DNA of 64,000 nucleotides from Rhizophlyctis rosea (lineage: Eukaryota; Chytridiomycota; Chytridiomycetes; Rhizophlyctidales; Rhizophlyctidaceae). Numbering within the stretch: position 1 is the first letter of the stretch; each line of letters starts with the position of its first letter. The stretch is taken from contig JADGJC010000006.1 of NCBI GenBank assembly GCA_027596075.1, positions 124,001-188,000 on the forward strand, given 5' to 3'. Under the pieces are notes generated by a model. The model saw nothing but the letters and a program-made list of their open reading frames with translations, was not told the origin of the DNA and searched no databases. A program made the position numbers and the translations under genes. Shown here piece after piece: positions 10,872-22,811 of the stretch.

Positions 10872-11443
10872 TCATAATTTAGCGGTCGGTATTTGAGATC
10901 TGTGAAAGTGAATGTGCTTCCAGTGCCCGTGATCTAACACCCAGAGACGCGTCTCTTGTGTGTTCTTCACGTCCACGATGAGATGATTCTTCTCGCCACT
11001 GGCAAGGGTGTTTTGGATGATACGGACGTAGGTTATCAGGGCAATGGTACGATCCGAATCGAGAAAGCGGACTTTGGGGGAGGCGATGGTGGTGGTTGAC
11101 TTTGGAGATTGCGTTTGAGTGGGCGAGCCTAACGACTTTGCAGCAGCAGCTTTGGCGTGATGCAGGTCGAAGTAGGTCTTGTGGAATGCAAGGCCTGAAA
11201 CCTAAATCAAGGGTTGAGCGCGTGAAGCACTCCTCGTAAACGATAAGCGCGCCAGCATCTTCGCCCACAACAACTCACCAAGTGCTCACCAGCCTCAGGT
11301 TCGAAGGCTGTCAATTCGGGAGAGCAGAGTTTGACGTATGTGTCCCAGTCCCCATTTGCAATTGCGTCAAGGAGTTGCTGGGTGACAGCAATGACGGTGC
11401 TTTCCAGTTTCTCGTCGAAGATGAGATGTCGTATGGGCGGCAT
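10872..11443 (-). CDS. Stand-alone CaMKII association-domain protein (SnoaL/NTF2-like fold)
   Basis: Two exons (11279-11443 and 10872-11201) encode 164 aa. The protein is essentially one calcium/calmodulin-dependent kinase II association domain: an N-terminal helix with [17 protein letters not shown], then [17 protein letters not shown], then [44 protein letters not shown] and RSQIP. In animal CaMKII this domain sits at the C-terminus of the kinase and assembles a 12-14-mer hub. Here no kinase or calmodulin-binding segment precedes it. The intron GTGAGT-TTTAG is required to rejoin HL to VSGLAF. A roughly 20-residue polar insert lies between the second and third strands compared with animal hubs. 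The start at 11443 is the first in-frame ATG; the frame is open a little further upstream, so a longer N-terminus is possible. Role unknown. Confidence 0.85.
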
Positions 11444-11846
11444 TTCGTGGGTGCTTTTGAAGTGATCAGGGAGAAAAAGATTACCGGCATGAGGAGAACA
11501 CAAGGCGAGGACTGTTCATCACAACCCGCCTTGAGGTTCCCAGGAACCGGCCCTTTTTGATGCGCGCTCGCCACTCCCGCCAAAACGTCATTTGATAGTA
11601 ATCACACTCATTCCTCAAATCTCCATAACCAGAAAGGGCATCGAGGTTTACAAAAAAGCAAAATGCTCATATATTCACGGCGCCCTCGGCCCCTATGAAA
11701 AGCAAAACTATGGTATACGCGGGGACGCATATAAAGCGCTGACCAGCAGGGAGTTGTACGTACAAAAGTGAATGGGTTAAACCCAGAACCAAAAAGTATA
11801 CAAAGGAAGATGACATGTACAAAGGCTTCGCACTGCACTCGGTGAG

Positions 11847-12395
11847 TTACAAGTGGACAGCTTGGACCGGGGGAAGGGTATGTTTCAAACACTTGTTGGG
11901 TCTGCGGATAGTGTCCAAGTGCTCCCTCGCAACATGTGCCGCATACCCATCAATCCCACCACCCACTTCCTCAACACCGTAACTCCTGGGGCGGGAGGCC
12001 TCGTTCTCCAACATGCTCATGATTCTTGTGGCCCTGTCAAATGCAATTGACTTTGGGGTAGGTTCAGCGGCCCCGGCCATGGAGCGTAGTTCGTGAGGAG
12101 CAAGGGACTCGAGGTCTTGGACAGTTTTAGACGTGGTGTTGATAATGGATTCAGGGTCGATGTCGTTCACACTTGGGGGAGGTGTGGGGGCAGAGGCATC
12201 AGCGGCGATGTGGGGGTGGAAGTTGAAGGAAGCGCTGGAGGATGGTGTTGAGACGAGAGTGCGAGTTGACGTGCGGTTGGCGGAGACGGGAAGAGCGATG
12301 TTGGTAAAGGAGCGGCGGGCGATGAAACTTGATGTTTTTGGGGAAGTGACGGGACGGATGACCTTCATAGCGGTGGAGGTATATCTCGGAATCAT
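11847..12395 (-). CDS. Unrecognised 182-aa protein, possibly mitochondrial
   Basis: A single uninterrupted frame of 182 codons runs on the minus strand, with no family I recognise. The first 50 residues are rich in Arg, Ser and Thr and poor in acids, like a mitochondrial presequence (MIPRYTSTAMKVIRPV then ARRSF). The middle is Ser/Pro-rich. The C-terminal half is more ordered, with two helix-like stretches (SIINTTSKTVQDLESLAPHE and FDRATRIMSMLENEAS). The opposite strand is also partly open, which is expected from codon composition. It is probably real because of the length and clean ATG, but it could be a spurious frame. Confidence 0.5.
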   Translation of the reverse strand: MIPRYTSTAMKVIRPVTSPKTSSFIARRSFTNIALPVSANRTSTRTLVSTPSSSASFNFHPHIAADASAPTPPPSVNDIDPESIINTTSKTVQDLESLAPHELRSMAGAAEPTPKSIAFDRATRIMSMLENEASRPRSYGVEEVGGGIDGYAAHVAREHLDTIRRPNKCLKHTLPPVQAVHL

Positions 12396-13141
12396 GGTGA
12401 CTTAGGTACTAATCTCTTTTTTGACGGATTTTTGAGAATTGGTGGTGAGAACTAGCACACACTGAACTTCGGCTGATTCAAAGGAAGAGGTGAGCGGGTT
12501 GGTCTGATGGACGGCGGGTTCTTCTGATGGACGGGACCAGGTTTATAAGTAGGGCAAAGAGTCCAAGACTTCAAAGGCGTGAGTGCGGTCGAGTGTTTTC
12601 CCTATCACCCAACACCCATGTGATCGTATGATGCAGTCAAACCGTCAGATGCCGCCCCAACGCTCTTTTCCCACATCTTGCCTCCAATCAGCCAATCAAG
12701 AACCTTGTTTGTTTCCTTTAGATCCAAAGCAACCTCCTTTGATGATTCACAAGGCGTTATGCACATAAGACCCTACATGGCTGTGACCCAAGTCCTCTCT
12801 TGAGACAATCTTCCAATCGCGTCGCATTATCGGACCCCATGCGGATGGCTGGTGTTCGCACGCGCAAGATGCGCGTCCACGCCGCAAGATCGCAGCCCAC
12901 TTTCCGTTCTTCCGAGCTAGGGAAGGGTAAATGGGCCCTCGCGTCACGCATGATAAATGTGATACAAAAGATGGCTTATTGCCTCCCCACATCACCTTAC
13001 CGCCATCGGTGGCGATGCCGGTGGCTTCGCTCGTAAGCTGTGCCGCCAATGACTGCGAACCTGGTAATATTGACCTTATCTACAATGCGAAATCACAACT
13101 TTTGCCATATGTACATTCATATCTCAACAATATTTCCTGGA
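12396..13141. other. Intergenic region, nothing recognised
   Basis: This is 746 bp between the start of the 182-aa gene and the 3' end of the XPD gene, both on the minus strand. Overlapping short open frames on the + strand have no domain and mirror the C-terminal exon of XPD at their right end. It is probably the XPD 3' UTR and the promoter of the minus-strand neighbour. Confidence 0.5.
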
Positions 13142-16100
13142 TCATCCTGCAACCTCCATCGGCACGGGTCCATTCTGGTTGCCCAAATTCGTCACAACAC
13201 CTTCGCGTCTGTCAACACCATATGCAGCTTCCCGCTCCCCTTGTTTCGTTTGCGTCTCCCTCTTCGCTATCTCTTGCTCGTCCCAAAGGGAGACTCCAAG
13301 CTGAGAGTGTTCGAACGGTTGTGCCATGGTGCGCAAGAATTTCTTAGCCATTGCAGCTGCCATGTCCGTCGACAGGTTGAGACAGGCTTCAGTCATTCCA
13401 GCCTGAATCCATTTGGGCAACTTCGACCGTTTGTCTGCTCGAGAGAACCGCTATTTGCCAAACACAGTGTTCGAGATTGAGAAATGACCAACACTCTCAA
13501 ATTTCTGTTCAGCCGAACTGACCTTGTCCGCAAATACCATGAGTCCATAATCGGTCTTACCACGCAGGACACGTCCAACACATTGAGCACCATGTCGCAT
13601 CGCGTCGAAGGTCAGGAAATCGTTCTCCCTGATTTTGTTGTTATCGCGCAGATATTCCAATCGAGCCTGAAAACGAACAAGTGAGCATCAGGATATAATC
13701 ACGTTTGTCTCCAGGAGCACGCTATCAACCTTCAAGATGCGACTTTCTGTATACTGATGAGGCAAAGTACGAGATATGAGTCATGCAACTTCCTTCACAT
13801 TTTACATTTCAACGCAACGTATGCTTACTTGATAAGGGATACCAAAGAGAATCACAGCCCGTCCATAATTGTGATCGAAATCGACCCCTTCAGACACTTT
13901 CCCACGGGCGACAGAAAGCAGCACTGCTCCTCGCCCATTATCGCATGCCTGATTCGTGATGAACGATCAAATCAACGGTTGCATCACATGGCCGTGTAAT
14001 TACTACAAACTTACCGCACGATAGTTTTCTAAGGCCAGACTGGTTTCGGCAGCGTCTGGAGTTTCGATGAAGATGAGCTTGTACTTCAGCAAATCTTGCA
14101 ACATGCCCTGAAAATATAGGAAATGAGACATGCATTGCGAAAGAATATCAGTACGACTATTAACTTACAAGGTCATTCCAAGCAGCGACGATGGACTCCA
14201 TGTAGAGGTAACTTGGGAAGAAGCAAACCAATCCATCCGGCACAATCTTGGCGAATTCCAATAGAATGTTGCCAAAGTTGCGGACTACAGCCAAGTCATT
14301 TCGGACCTCAAATTTGGAACTGATGGCGACTTGATCGCTGCCGCGTGTAATGGTCTGAATCGCTCCCTCAGTTATATGCATGATGTTGCCACCCCTTGAA
14401 GATTCCACATACCAGAGGCAAGAAACAAGTACGGGTCAGCGTCATTTGATAACTCTCCGTCACTACTGGTTGGAACCCTAGCAGTGTCGGGTAGAGCTCC
14501 ATGGGAGAGAGTGTACCAGATGTGATGATGACCGAACTGAATCTCTCAAACACGGGCTTGATGGCTAACGTAGCGTCCAAACATCTGCGCGCAATCCTCA
14601 AGTCAAGATTTTGAATAATGACCACTATGCACTGTCCTGCACTCACGTCAGATGGAGAACCGGGTTTGGTATCGTGTCCGCATCATTTTCGAAGGGTTCC
14701 AGAATAAGAAGAAAACCTAATATGCAGGTCAGTGCCTGCCACTTTCTGCAGATTGTTTAGCTGAGGGGATCATGCTACCTTTCTGATATGTGGCAACCAA
14801 GGTTGCGAAACTCGCAATCCTTCCAAGCGCACTGAAGGAGGCAAGGTCCGTCAACTCGAGGGTTTTGATCAGGGAGGATAGCCGCTCGGCACAGAATCTA
14901 GTGGAAGGTGAACATCAGAGTGCCACAATAACTGCACAAAATCAGTGGCTACCTCAAAGGTTTGCGATCAATAAAAGTCAGTTCTTTCACGTGCTGCAGG
15001 AATGATGTCGGGCTTTCCGCAACAACGTGAAGTACCCGCATGCGTGTCTTGAAGTGCCCAACATTATTGCTACGTTCCCGCGCCTGATGTTCTTTCTCTG
15101 AGCCTTACCTTCAAGTATTCAATGAATCTTCGAAGGAAAGCAACAAAATGTTCGGCGCGACGGATGTTACCAGGAACGGCTTCTTCCAGAATATCATCCG
15201 GGAGTACTGATAAAAGTATAAGCATCATATGCACATATCAGACGTCCACTAGTGGCAATACCTGGATTTGCCATGTATTCTTCTTGAGCTCTTGATTCTT
15301 GCGCTTGGCGGAGCCCTGAAATGACAGAATTAGATTCCAGGAATGAAAGCATGGCTTCATGAAGAACTCACCCGACACAAGTCGGTTGTACTCGTCCTGC
15401 AGCTTGTCGTTGTTGCTAGTCTTCAATCTGCAATGAAACCGTCATTCAAAATGCAAACGACGACAAAAGCTTGTGTAGCAACGTACTCATCAATCTTCTG
15501 GGCCAGTTGTTGTACAGACTGTGCGCTTTTCTCCAACATTGGTCGTGTGATATCCATACTCAAAGATTCCGTGCAGACGTTATCTATAAACAGATGTGAG
15601 ATTCTACGATTTGAAATCTGGTGATACCTCGCGACTTGCCAATGTTGTGCGCTTCATCGAAAACGACGATGCAGTCCTTAGCCATTTCTTTGGATACCAT
15701 TTCCGCCACCTTCGGATCCAGTAGATAATGGTAACTGTAAATGATGACATTGGCAAATGCCAACTAAGAGCCGGTCAGCTTGCGCTGAAAAGCCATAATC
15801 TTGACATTCTTGACAAATTGTACGGTACCATTCTTCTTGAGAGAAAATAAGGGCAGTATCCATTGTCTCGGCCCCACTCTTTCAAATTCTCCAACGTGTA
15901 CACTCCGGATGGCATTGATGCTGTCGCATCGGCATCCTCCAATTTCTGAAAAGCCGATGAGCGCCTGAGCTAAGTGAATCTCTATTGCGGACCCAAGCTC
16001 ACTTCGTAGAAGTCGCATATTGGCACTTCTCCTGCGGGCTTTGATTTTGCGGTCTCGCGTATCCAGGGGGCCGTCAGGTTCCGGCATTTGGAATCCACAT

Positions 16101-16716
16101 CTTCACCCCATCGTTGCTTGCTGACCTGCAACAGTATGATGAGGATGATGCACTGTCTTCTGTTGCGTATTTATTGTGGGATTGACAATACCTCTGGATG
16201 CACGCACAGGTTTTTACGCGAAGTCAATCCTATCCCAAGAAAATTCTCTTTCAGACCATGGGAAGCCCGGTAGTCCATCAACCGCCGCAGCTCCGCCAAC
16301 GCCTTTTCAATCTCTGGAACTGTCCGCGAACAGTAAATCAATTTACGCTTTTCTGGATAATGCTGTTGTACGCAAGGACCTGTAAGATTGCGATTCATTC
16401 CTGTTCAAGGAAATTGAAAGCACCTGCTGATATGCCACAATAAGCGACAGCAGTGATACCGTCTTTCCAGTTCCAGACGGCATTTCGAGCAAGCAATGGC
16501 CCTTTAGAAACTATTAGGGACTCGTCTATGATATAGCTGTAGTGCCTCAGACAAACCTGAGCATCCAGAGTCCGCTTGATATCCTTCATGTACGCATATT
16601 GCTCGGGATATATGTAGTCATACGGAAACAGAACGGGTAGGTCATCCAGGTAAAACCTTGTGAAGAAGTTAGTGTCGGGTGCCACGTTTGTTGAACTCTT
16701 GGAAGACCTACTTCAT
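13142..16716 (-). CDS. RAD3: TFIIH 5'-3' DNA helicase XPD/Rad3
   Basis: XPD is the FeS-cluster helicase of TFIIH, acting in nucleotide excision repair and promoter opening. I resolve 21 exons, all in phase, giving 784 aa. From the start: 16712-16716, 16557-16656, 16424-16501, 16192-16362, 16003-16125, 15829-15945, 15640-15763, 15487-15583, 15372-15427, 15262-15315, 15109-15206, 14953-15047, 14779-14897, 14647-14716, 14413-14584, 14169-14354, 14015-14107, 13829-13948, 13730-13753, 13523-13666, 13142-13450. Visible motifs: [20 protein letters not shown], Walker [22 protein letters not shown], four FeS cysteines ([29 protein letters not shown]), DEAH box [21 protein letters not shown] and [13 protein letters not shown]. 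Exon 1 holds just ATGAA. The intron at 15584-15639 is GC-AG, starting GCAAGT, and cuts inside the DEAH-box exon sequence. All key residues look intact. Confidence 0.97.
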
Positions 16717-17201
16717 CTCGAAACGTTGGAGAGTAGCTCAAAATAGATAGTTCACACACCCTATTCGGGGAAATGCCCTACAAGTAGGATTCCAACCTCC
16801 AAGAAAGAAGGACATGGGAAAGATGTGGAAGACACTCAGGAAGACGCTTGATGGAGCGAATCCGCAGCAATGCAGGCGCAGTAGAGCGGGATCGTGGCAC
16901 AGGGATTGTAATCAGCCACAAGGACTGTCTAAGCCACGGCATCAGTCATCCAGCCAGGGTCACACGCTTCCTGGACTGCGCACAGTGAAGGCTCCCTGGC
17001 TTGCACTTTCCGATGCTTCATCTTACCTGCACATCTGCCCGCTTTTCTGCTTGTTTCGTCACTATTTAGCTCCTTGCGTTTCGCTTGTTGATTGTATGCG
17101 GGTATCATATTGTCAAGGTCTGGTGTTAATCGGTACATTCGAGCCGTCTGGAGGGTATATTTGAAAGCATTCTTCGATAACAGTGTTTCAGTTTGGCCAC
17201 A
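16717..17201. promoter_or_regulatory. Shared upstream region of XPD and Bro1 genes
   Basis: This is 485 bp between two divergent start codons, so promoter function for both genes is inferred from position. No coding frame here has a domain. I could not identify a specific factor site. Confidence 0.45.
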
Positions 17202-20200
17202 ATGACCTCCACAACGCACCTTTCGCCGCTACTCCATGTCCCAACCAAGCGTACGGATGAAGTCGATTTTGCTCCTTCTTTTCGTGCTTACATCACGTCT
17301 ACCTATCACGACGACCCCGACAAATACGCAAATGAGATCGCCACCCTCAACCGGCTGCGGCAGGACACGCGTGGAGCGGGAAAGGACATCACAGGCCGTG
17401 ATATTTTATATCGGTACTATGGACAGCTAGAGCTTCTCGACCTGCGCTTCCCTGTGGAGGAAAAGGGTGTAAAAGTACTATTTACCTGGTGCGTGGCTTT
17501 TCCCACACGAAGTTGCGGTACGGAGTTGGAGTTTTAACCATCAACCATCATGGCGTTCGAACAGGTTCGATGCATTCAGTTCTAAGCCCATCTCCCAATA
17601 CTCAATTGCGTACGAAAAAGCCTGCACGATCTTTAACATCGCTGCCACATGTTCCTCCATCGCGGCTTTGCAAAATCGGTTTGAACCCGCGGGATTGAAA
17701 ACCGCCTACAACTATTTCCAAGCTGCGGCAGGACTTTTCGCGTACATCAACGACAACTTCTTACATGCTCCGAGTGTTGATTTATCTCGGGACTCGATCA
17801 AAACGTTGGTTGATTTGATGCTTGCGCAGGCGCAAGAATGCATGATTGAGAAGGTTGTAATGGAGAAGAAGAAGGGAATGTTGGTGGCAAAGCTATCCGC
17901 ACAAACCGCGCACATGTACGGTAGCGTCTTGGATGGGCTCACGAATGATGCGGTTTCATCTCAATTTTCCAAGGCATGGGTTGATCTGGTGAAGGTAAGA
18001 TCATGCTTGTATATATGACCTGCGACGCCTGGTGACCCATGTGAGATTACTCTTGTAGATCAAATCGAAGCACTTCCAAGCCGCATCCTTCTATCATAAG
18101 TCATTTGCTCTGGAAGCCGATGGAAAGTCTGGGGAGAACGTTGCGCACCTTACAAATGCCGAAAATTTGGCGAAGGAAGCACAGTCTTTGGCAAATTCGT
18201 TCTCCAAGAACCATTCCTCGTTTACAACCGCCACGCAAAATCCAACTTCGTCCTCTGGCGCGGGAGCTACAACAGGCCAACCTACCACAGCCGCTGCTGC
18301 ATTGGTGGAAGCAACAAAAGCTAGTCTGTCCCTCATCACGGACCGTAAGAACGTCGCGGTTAAGGACAACGACTTGATTTACCATGAGTCGGTTCCGAGC
18401 GCTGACGCGTTACCTGCCATTGAGAAATTGAATACTGTAAAGCCCATCACCTTTGCTGAAGTAAGCTTTGTAGTCTCCCACAATCATAGTTATTAAACTA
18501 ACAGCGAACTAGATTTGCACGAATGGCCAAGCCGACATTCCGAAGATCATAGGAGCCGATATCTTTCAGCGCCTCGTCCCCTTATCCGTGCACGAATCAT
18601 CGTCCTTGTATTCTGAGGAGAAAGCAAAGGTGCTACGGGCGGAGCAAGCTCGGGTGGAGGCAGCCAATGGGGAACTCCAGGCGATGTTAGAATCATTGAA
18701 CGTCATGCCCACGCTTGACAAATTAAAGCGGCATATTAAAGGTGGAGGGGGTTTCGGAGATGGGGTGCAACTTCCGGCCGAATTTAGGACATGGCAGGAG
18801 GAGGTGTCGCGCGAAGAGCGTGGTGGTGATGGGGCTTCGACAGACGAAATGGTCGCAAATCTTGAAGGGTTGAAGCAGCGCGTAAGAAGCGATTTGGACG
18901 AGATTGGGTTGATGTTGGACAGGGAACAGCACGATTGTGAAGGGATGAGGGTGGGTAATGTCGAAAAACTCCAGCTGGGCTTTACATATCTAATCCAAAA
19001 CGTCAGGTCAAATACATGGACCAATGGACGCAAGAACCGTCGGCGCAGTTGACGTCGCATATCCGTCAAGACATTCGGTCGCACAGAGAGTCATTTGAAA
19101 AGGCCCTTTCCACGGACCAAGCATTATTCGCGCGCATTAACGAGTCCAAAAGGGACGTCACGACGTTGAAGCGGCCCTTGGAGGAGGTGGAATCGATTTT
19201 TGCGGAATCCACAATCCTATCGTCAGGCAGGAAGGAGCAACAAGTCAATTTGATTGACGCTGACACAACATCGACTGGCGGTCTTGGCCAATTGGGAGAG
19301 CAAGTCTTACTTGAAAAGCTCGATGGTATCCTTACGAGGTTGCGGGCGTTGAAGAAGGAACGGACAGAAACGCTGGAGGAATTGAAAACTAAAGTAAGGA
19401 TTATATGTTACCCTACTCACTGTGAATTCAACTAATTTCATTTTTGCAGCTGCATGGAGACGACATTTCCTCGCTCTTGCTGTTGAATAAGAACAAAGAG
19501 CAACAGATTTTCCAATCCGAGTTGTCAAAATTCAAGCCGTTGCAAAGTCGTCTTTCTGCCAACCTTCAACAGCACCAACAACTGCTCCAAGATCTGACCA
19601 ATGAATTTAAGAAGCTGCGCGAATCGTCGCAAGCCATGCACACATTGGACTTGGTGGAGAAACGAAAAGCTGATCTTGTGAAGCAATGGCGGCGATCTTA
19701 TGAACAGTGGCGGGAAGCGAAGGATGGCTTGAGACGAGGGTTGCAGTTCTATTCTGACTTGTCGGAGCTGGTGACGGCGTGTCGTTCGACGGCTGCGCAG
19801 TTTGCAGATCGGCGTAGTGAGGAACGGGGGCAGCTTGTGAAGAAAATTGAATCTGAACAGGCTGAGCGCGGTCAGCGCGCTTTGCGGGAGCAGTTGAATC
19901 GCTTGAGCGTCTCAGGGCAAGGAGCGCCGTCACCCGTTTTACCATCTCCTGGGGGCGCCCCGCTTTCAGCTGCCCCGTCATTCAATGCCGGCTCCCCGTA
20001 TGGTTCAACTCCACAGCAGCCGACGTCGCCTTTACCCCAACACAACCCTCACGTGCCGACGCCTGGTCCCTTCTACCCTCCGCAAACCCCTTCGAGTCCT
20101 CCTGGCCCATACGGACAGCCGCAGATCCAACCTTTTGCTCCGCCTCCGCCGTCGCCACTGGGTGCTGTTCCTCCTGGTCCATCTCCCTTCACTCCTGTTC

Positions 20201-21141
20201 ATGGCCATCCTCCACCGCCAACTCATACGCAAAGCTCCTCATGGGAAGCTCCTCAAAGGCCAGCCTACAACCAGCCATATGGCGCCCCTCCTCAGAATCA
20301 GCAACCGGCTTCGCCGTATGGGCCACCGCAAAGTAGTACTAACCAATATCCGCCGCATATCCCTCAACAGCAGCCCCGTCCAGCTCCACCAGCGGGAGCA
20401 CCATATTCGACATATCAGCCTGCACAGCCCCAACCGCCCGCCCAGCCATACTCCCAAGCGCAACACCAGCCTTACCTTCCAGCTCAACAGCAACCGTACC
20501 AGCCCGCGCATCCCCAACCGGTTCCTCCTTTACCACCCAAAGTGCCAAGTTCGTCTGCTCCGCACCCATATTTGCCTGCACCCCCAACACACAGTGGTCC
20601 TCCCGTACCGCCGAAACCTAACAGTGGTATACAATCGGGCTATCAGGTCCCACAGTCGCATCAGCAGTATCAGCCAACGGCATACCAGAACCCTCCTCGA
20701 CCAAATGTACCTCCACCAGGGCCTGGTCAATACGGCTATCAAGCACCACCAACTCAGAATCAGCAATATCCTCCAGCTCCACACACGCCCGGTCCACACG
20801 CACCCGGTCCATGGCAGTCAGCACCGGCATCGACTCCGCCCACACCCTACACCCCACCTGCGCAATCTCCTTATGGAGCGTATAACCAAGGCCATCCCCC
20901 TCCGAACCAGCCTTATCAAAACCAGCCTTACCAGGCGCCAGGCACACAGCCTCCCCCGCAACAAGGTTACAATTATGCGGCACCGTACGGCTCGCAACAA
21001 CAATATCCGCCACAGCAGTCCTCCGGTTACGGCCAGCCCCCGTACCAACCTGGCCCGCAACAGCCTCAGCAACAACCTCAATACGGAGCTGCACCACAGC
21101 CCAGACCCTGGAACGGTCCTGGGCCGTCATTGATGGATTGA
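17202..21141 (+). CDS. BRO1: ALIX/Bro1-family ESCRT adaptor
   Basis: Bro1/ALIX proteins bind ESCRT-III Snf7 through the Bro1 domain and act in multivesicular-body sorting and, for Rim20/PalA, in pH signalling. Six exons (17202-17488, 17565-17994, 18059-18460, 18513-18950, 19007-19393, 19450-21141) give 1211 aa. The Bro1 domain covers about residues 1-380, with ITGRDILYRYYGQLELLDLR, the AYEKACTIFNIAATCS helix, FQAAAGLFAYI and LMLAQAQECMIEK. A coiled V domain follows to about residue 810. The last roughly 390 residues are Pro/Gln/Tyr-rich with many PYGQP/PPQ-type repeats, as in ALIX and Bro1. That long Pro-rich tail favours Bro1/ALIX over Rim20, though PalA cannot be excluded. Confidence 0.94.
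19955..21130 (+). repeat. Proline/glutamine-rich repetitive coding tract of the Bro1-family gene
   Basis: The 3' end of the Bro1-family gene is a low-complexity tract of CCN and CAR codons with irregular short repeats (PYGxPP, QPYQPA, PPQxQQ). On other frames it yields long Arg/Leu- or His-rich shadow frames that are not genes. Such tails in ALIX bind SH3, UEV and WW domains. Confidence 0.8.
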
Positions 21142-21277
21142 AAGAAGATGCATGTTATCTAGTGTTTGTATGTACATATATATTTTCTTTGTATTTCGTC
21201 GAATTGTTTACTGCTATAATTTCTTCTGTCAAGCGGTGCGCGAGCGAATGATGTTCTTGTAAGACCGTGAAGTACGA

Positions 21278-22421
21278 TTATGTCATGACCTCATCACCGT
21301 CTTCTGTATCCCGAATGCTCAAGACCTCAATCTGGCCCCGTCCCTTCGTTTCCGTCTGTATCAAATCATTGATGCCTCTGAAATTTCCGGGATCTATCAG
21401 GCAGACCTGTTTCGAAGCAACATTAGTGAACTCATTGCGATTCAAGATGGTGAGCAGCCCTTGCATACCGCTTCATATTCATCTCCCCAGTCTTCATCCT
21501 CGAACGACGCGACCATCGGAGTCAGCTTTTCTTTTAGGCGTTTCCCGTCTTTGTTGGGCAGGACGAGACGTATTCTCATTTGTGCGCGAGCGATGGGAAT
21601 GATGGACTTCTCTTGAAGTTGTTTGATGACTTCCAATGCCTACACAGACGATCATGCAATTGTCAGTACAGCCAGAGTGTGTCAATGGGCTTGCCGTATT
21701 CGACATCCGGCACACTAACGTCCGTTCACTTCTCACCTGCTGCTTGGCGCTTTTGTTGGGATGAACGGAGAAGTGCATGTCGGCCATCGCCTTTTCAATC
21801 ATGGTGATGGTATACGGCCGTTTCGTTTGCGGATTGACGCATTTCTCAGCTACCGTCGTTGCAATGTCGCGATACATGTTGCCTAGTTGCTGTGACCTTT
21901 CCTTTTCTCCTACTTGTAGTTCTCCTTTTTGCAAAATCTAAGGAAACGAATGATAAGCCATCGAACTCCCCCCATGATCTATGAGACGCTGCTTCTCTCC
22001 ACGCACCTCTTTAATGATCTTTTCAGACTCTTCTGTTTTGAAGGCTTTGTTAAGGTCTTCTTTGTTGGCTAGTTGACCTTTTGAAACGTTGGTGAAGACT
22101 TGGGCTACTTGTAGCACGTTGTCGAGATCTGTTTCCCTGCACATGAGTTCTGATATTAGACTGACTGAGCAAGAGGAGCCTGGCATTAAAAGCAGTCAGT
22201 TACATACACTTGATTCCTCCATTCCAGCACTTTGTTCTTATAGCAAGCTATCTCAAAACGTTTGCCGCCCTTTTTCAATCGCACTATGGAGACGTTGGTG
22301 AGCTTAACCTGTTGCGAGGGGACGCAGTGAGTGGGAGCACATGCATGCAGACGTGTGGGACGGTCGCACGCGGGTAAGTGGGTGGACGTACCTGGTTAAC
22401 TGGGGTGAATATGTTCGCCAT
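21278..22421 (-). CDS. SDO1: Ribosome maturation factor SBDS/Sdo1
   Basis: Sdo1/SBDS works with the GTPase Efl1 to release Tif6 from pre-60S subunits in the cytoplasm. Six minus-strand exons (22392-22421, 22208-22308, 22007-22136, 21737-21937, 21469-21639, 21278-21406) give 253 aa, the normal length. Features in order: [10 protein letters not shown], then [19 protein letters not shown], then [20 protein letters not shown]. Next come [35 protein letters not shown] and [18 protein letters not shown], with [16 protein letters not shown] at the end. All three SBDS domains are complete. The ten-codon first exon ends exactly at the NQ of the conserved start. Confidence 0.96.
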
Positions 22422-22811
22422 ACTTGCAGTCAGTGTCGAGTGAATGGAAAAGGAACTTTGTTGGGTGTGTTCGCTGGTTTTGACTCTTGAGTTCGGTTTG
22501 CGGAGGAGGCTTGGAAGTCTGACCAGAAGTGAACAGTGTGACTGCGCCCCCGATGATGATGTGCGTGAAGTTTGGAGGGTTGCTGATGAGGAAGAACTCG
22601 CTCCTTTCAGCGTCCAGATTTGCTGGCTACGAGGTCATACGGGCAACTGCTGCTTGATGGAGATACCATGCGCTTTGGCTTCGTGGGGGTCCATAGAATC
22701 GAGCGGGACGCAGCGTGGGGCAGATTCGCTTATTTTGTTGTTATGAACATGACTATGATACATCTATTACGCATATACAAACGCAATTCGTACATTTCCA
22801 TACAAAAGCCT
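22422..22811. other. Intergenic region, nothing recognised
   Basis: This is 390 bp between the start of SDO1 and the end of the macro-domain gene, both on the minus strand. It should hold the SDO1 promoter. Short open frames on the + strand have no recognisable content. Confidence 0.5.

Noticed and set aside
19985..21133. A 382-codon Arg/His/Leu-rich open frame and several long minus-strand frames over the end of the Bro1-family gene
   Set aside because: They are shadows of the proline/glutamine-rich tail in other frames; composition follows CCN/CAR codons and no domain is present.
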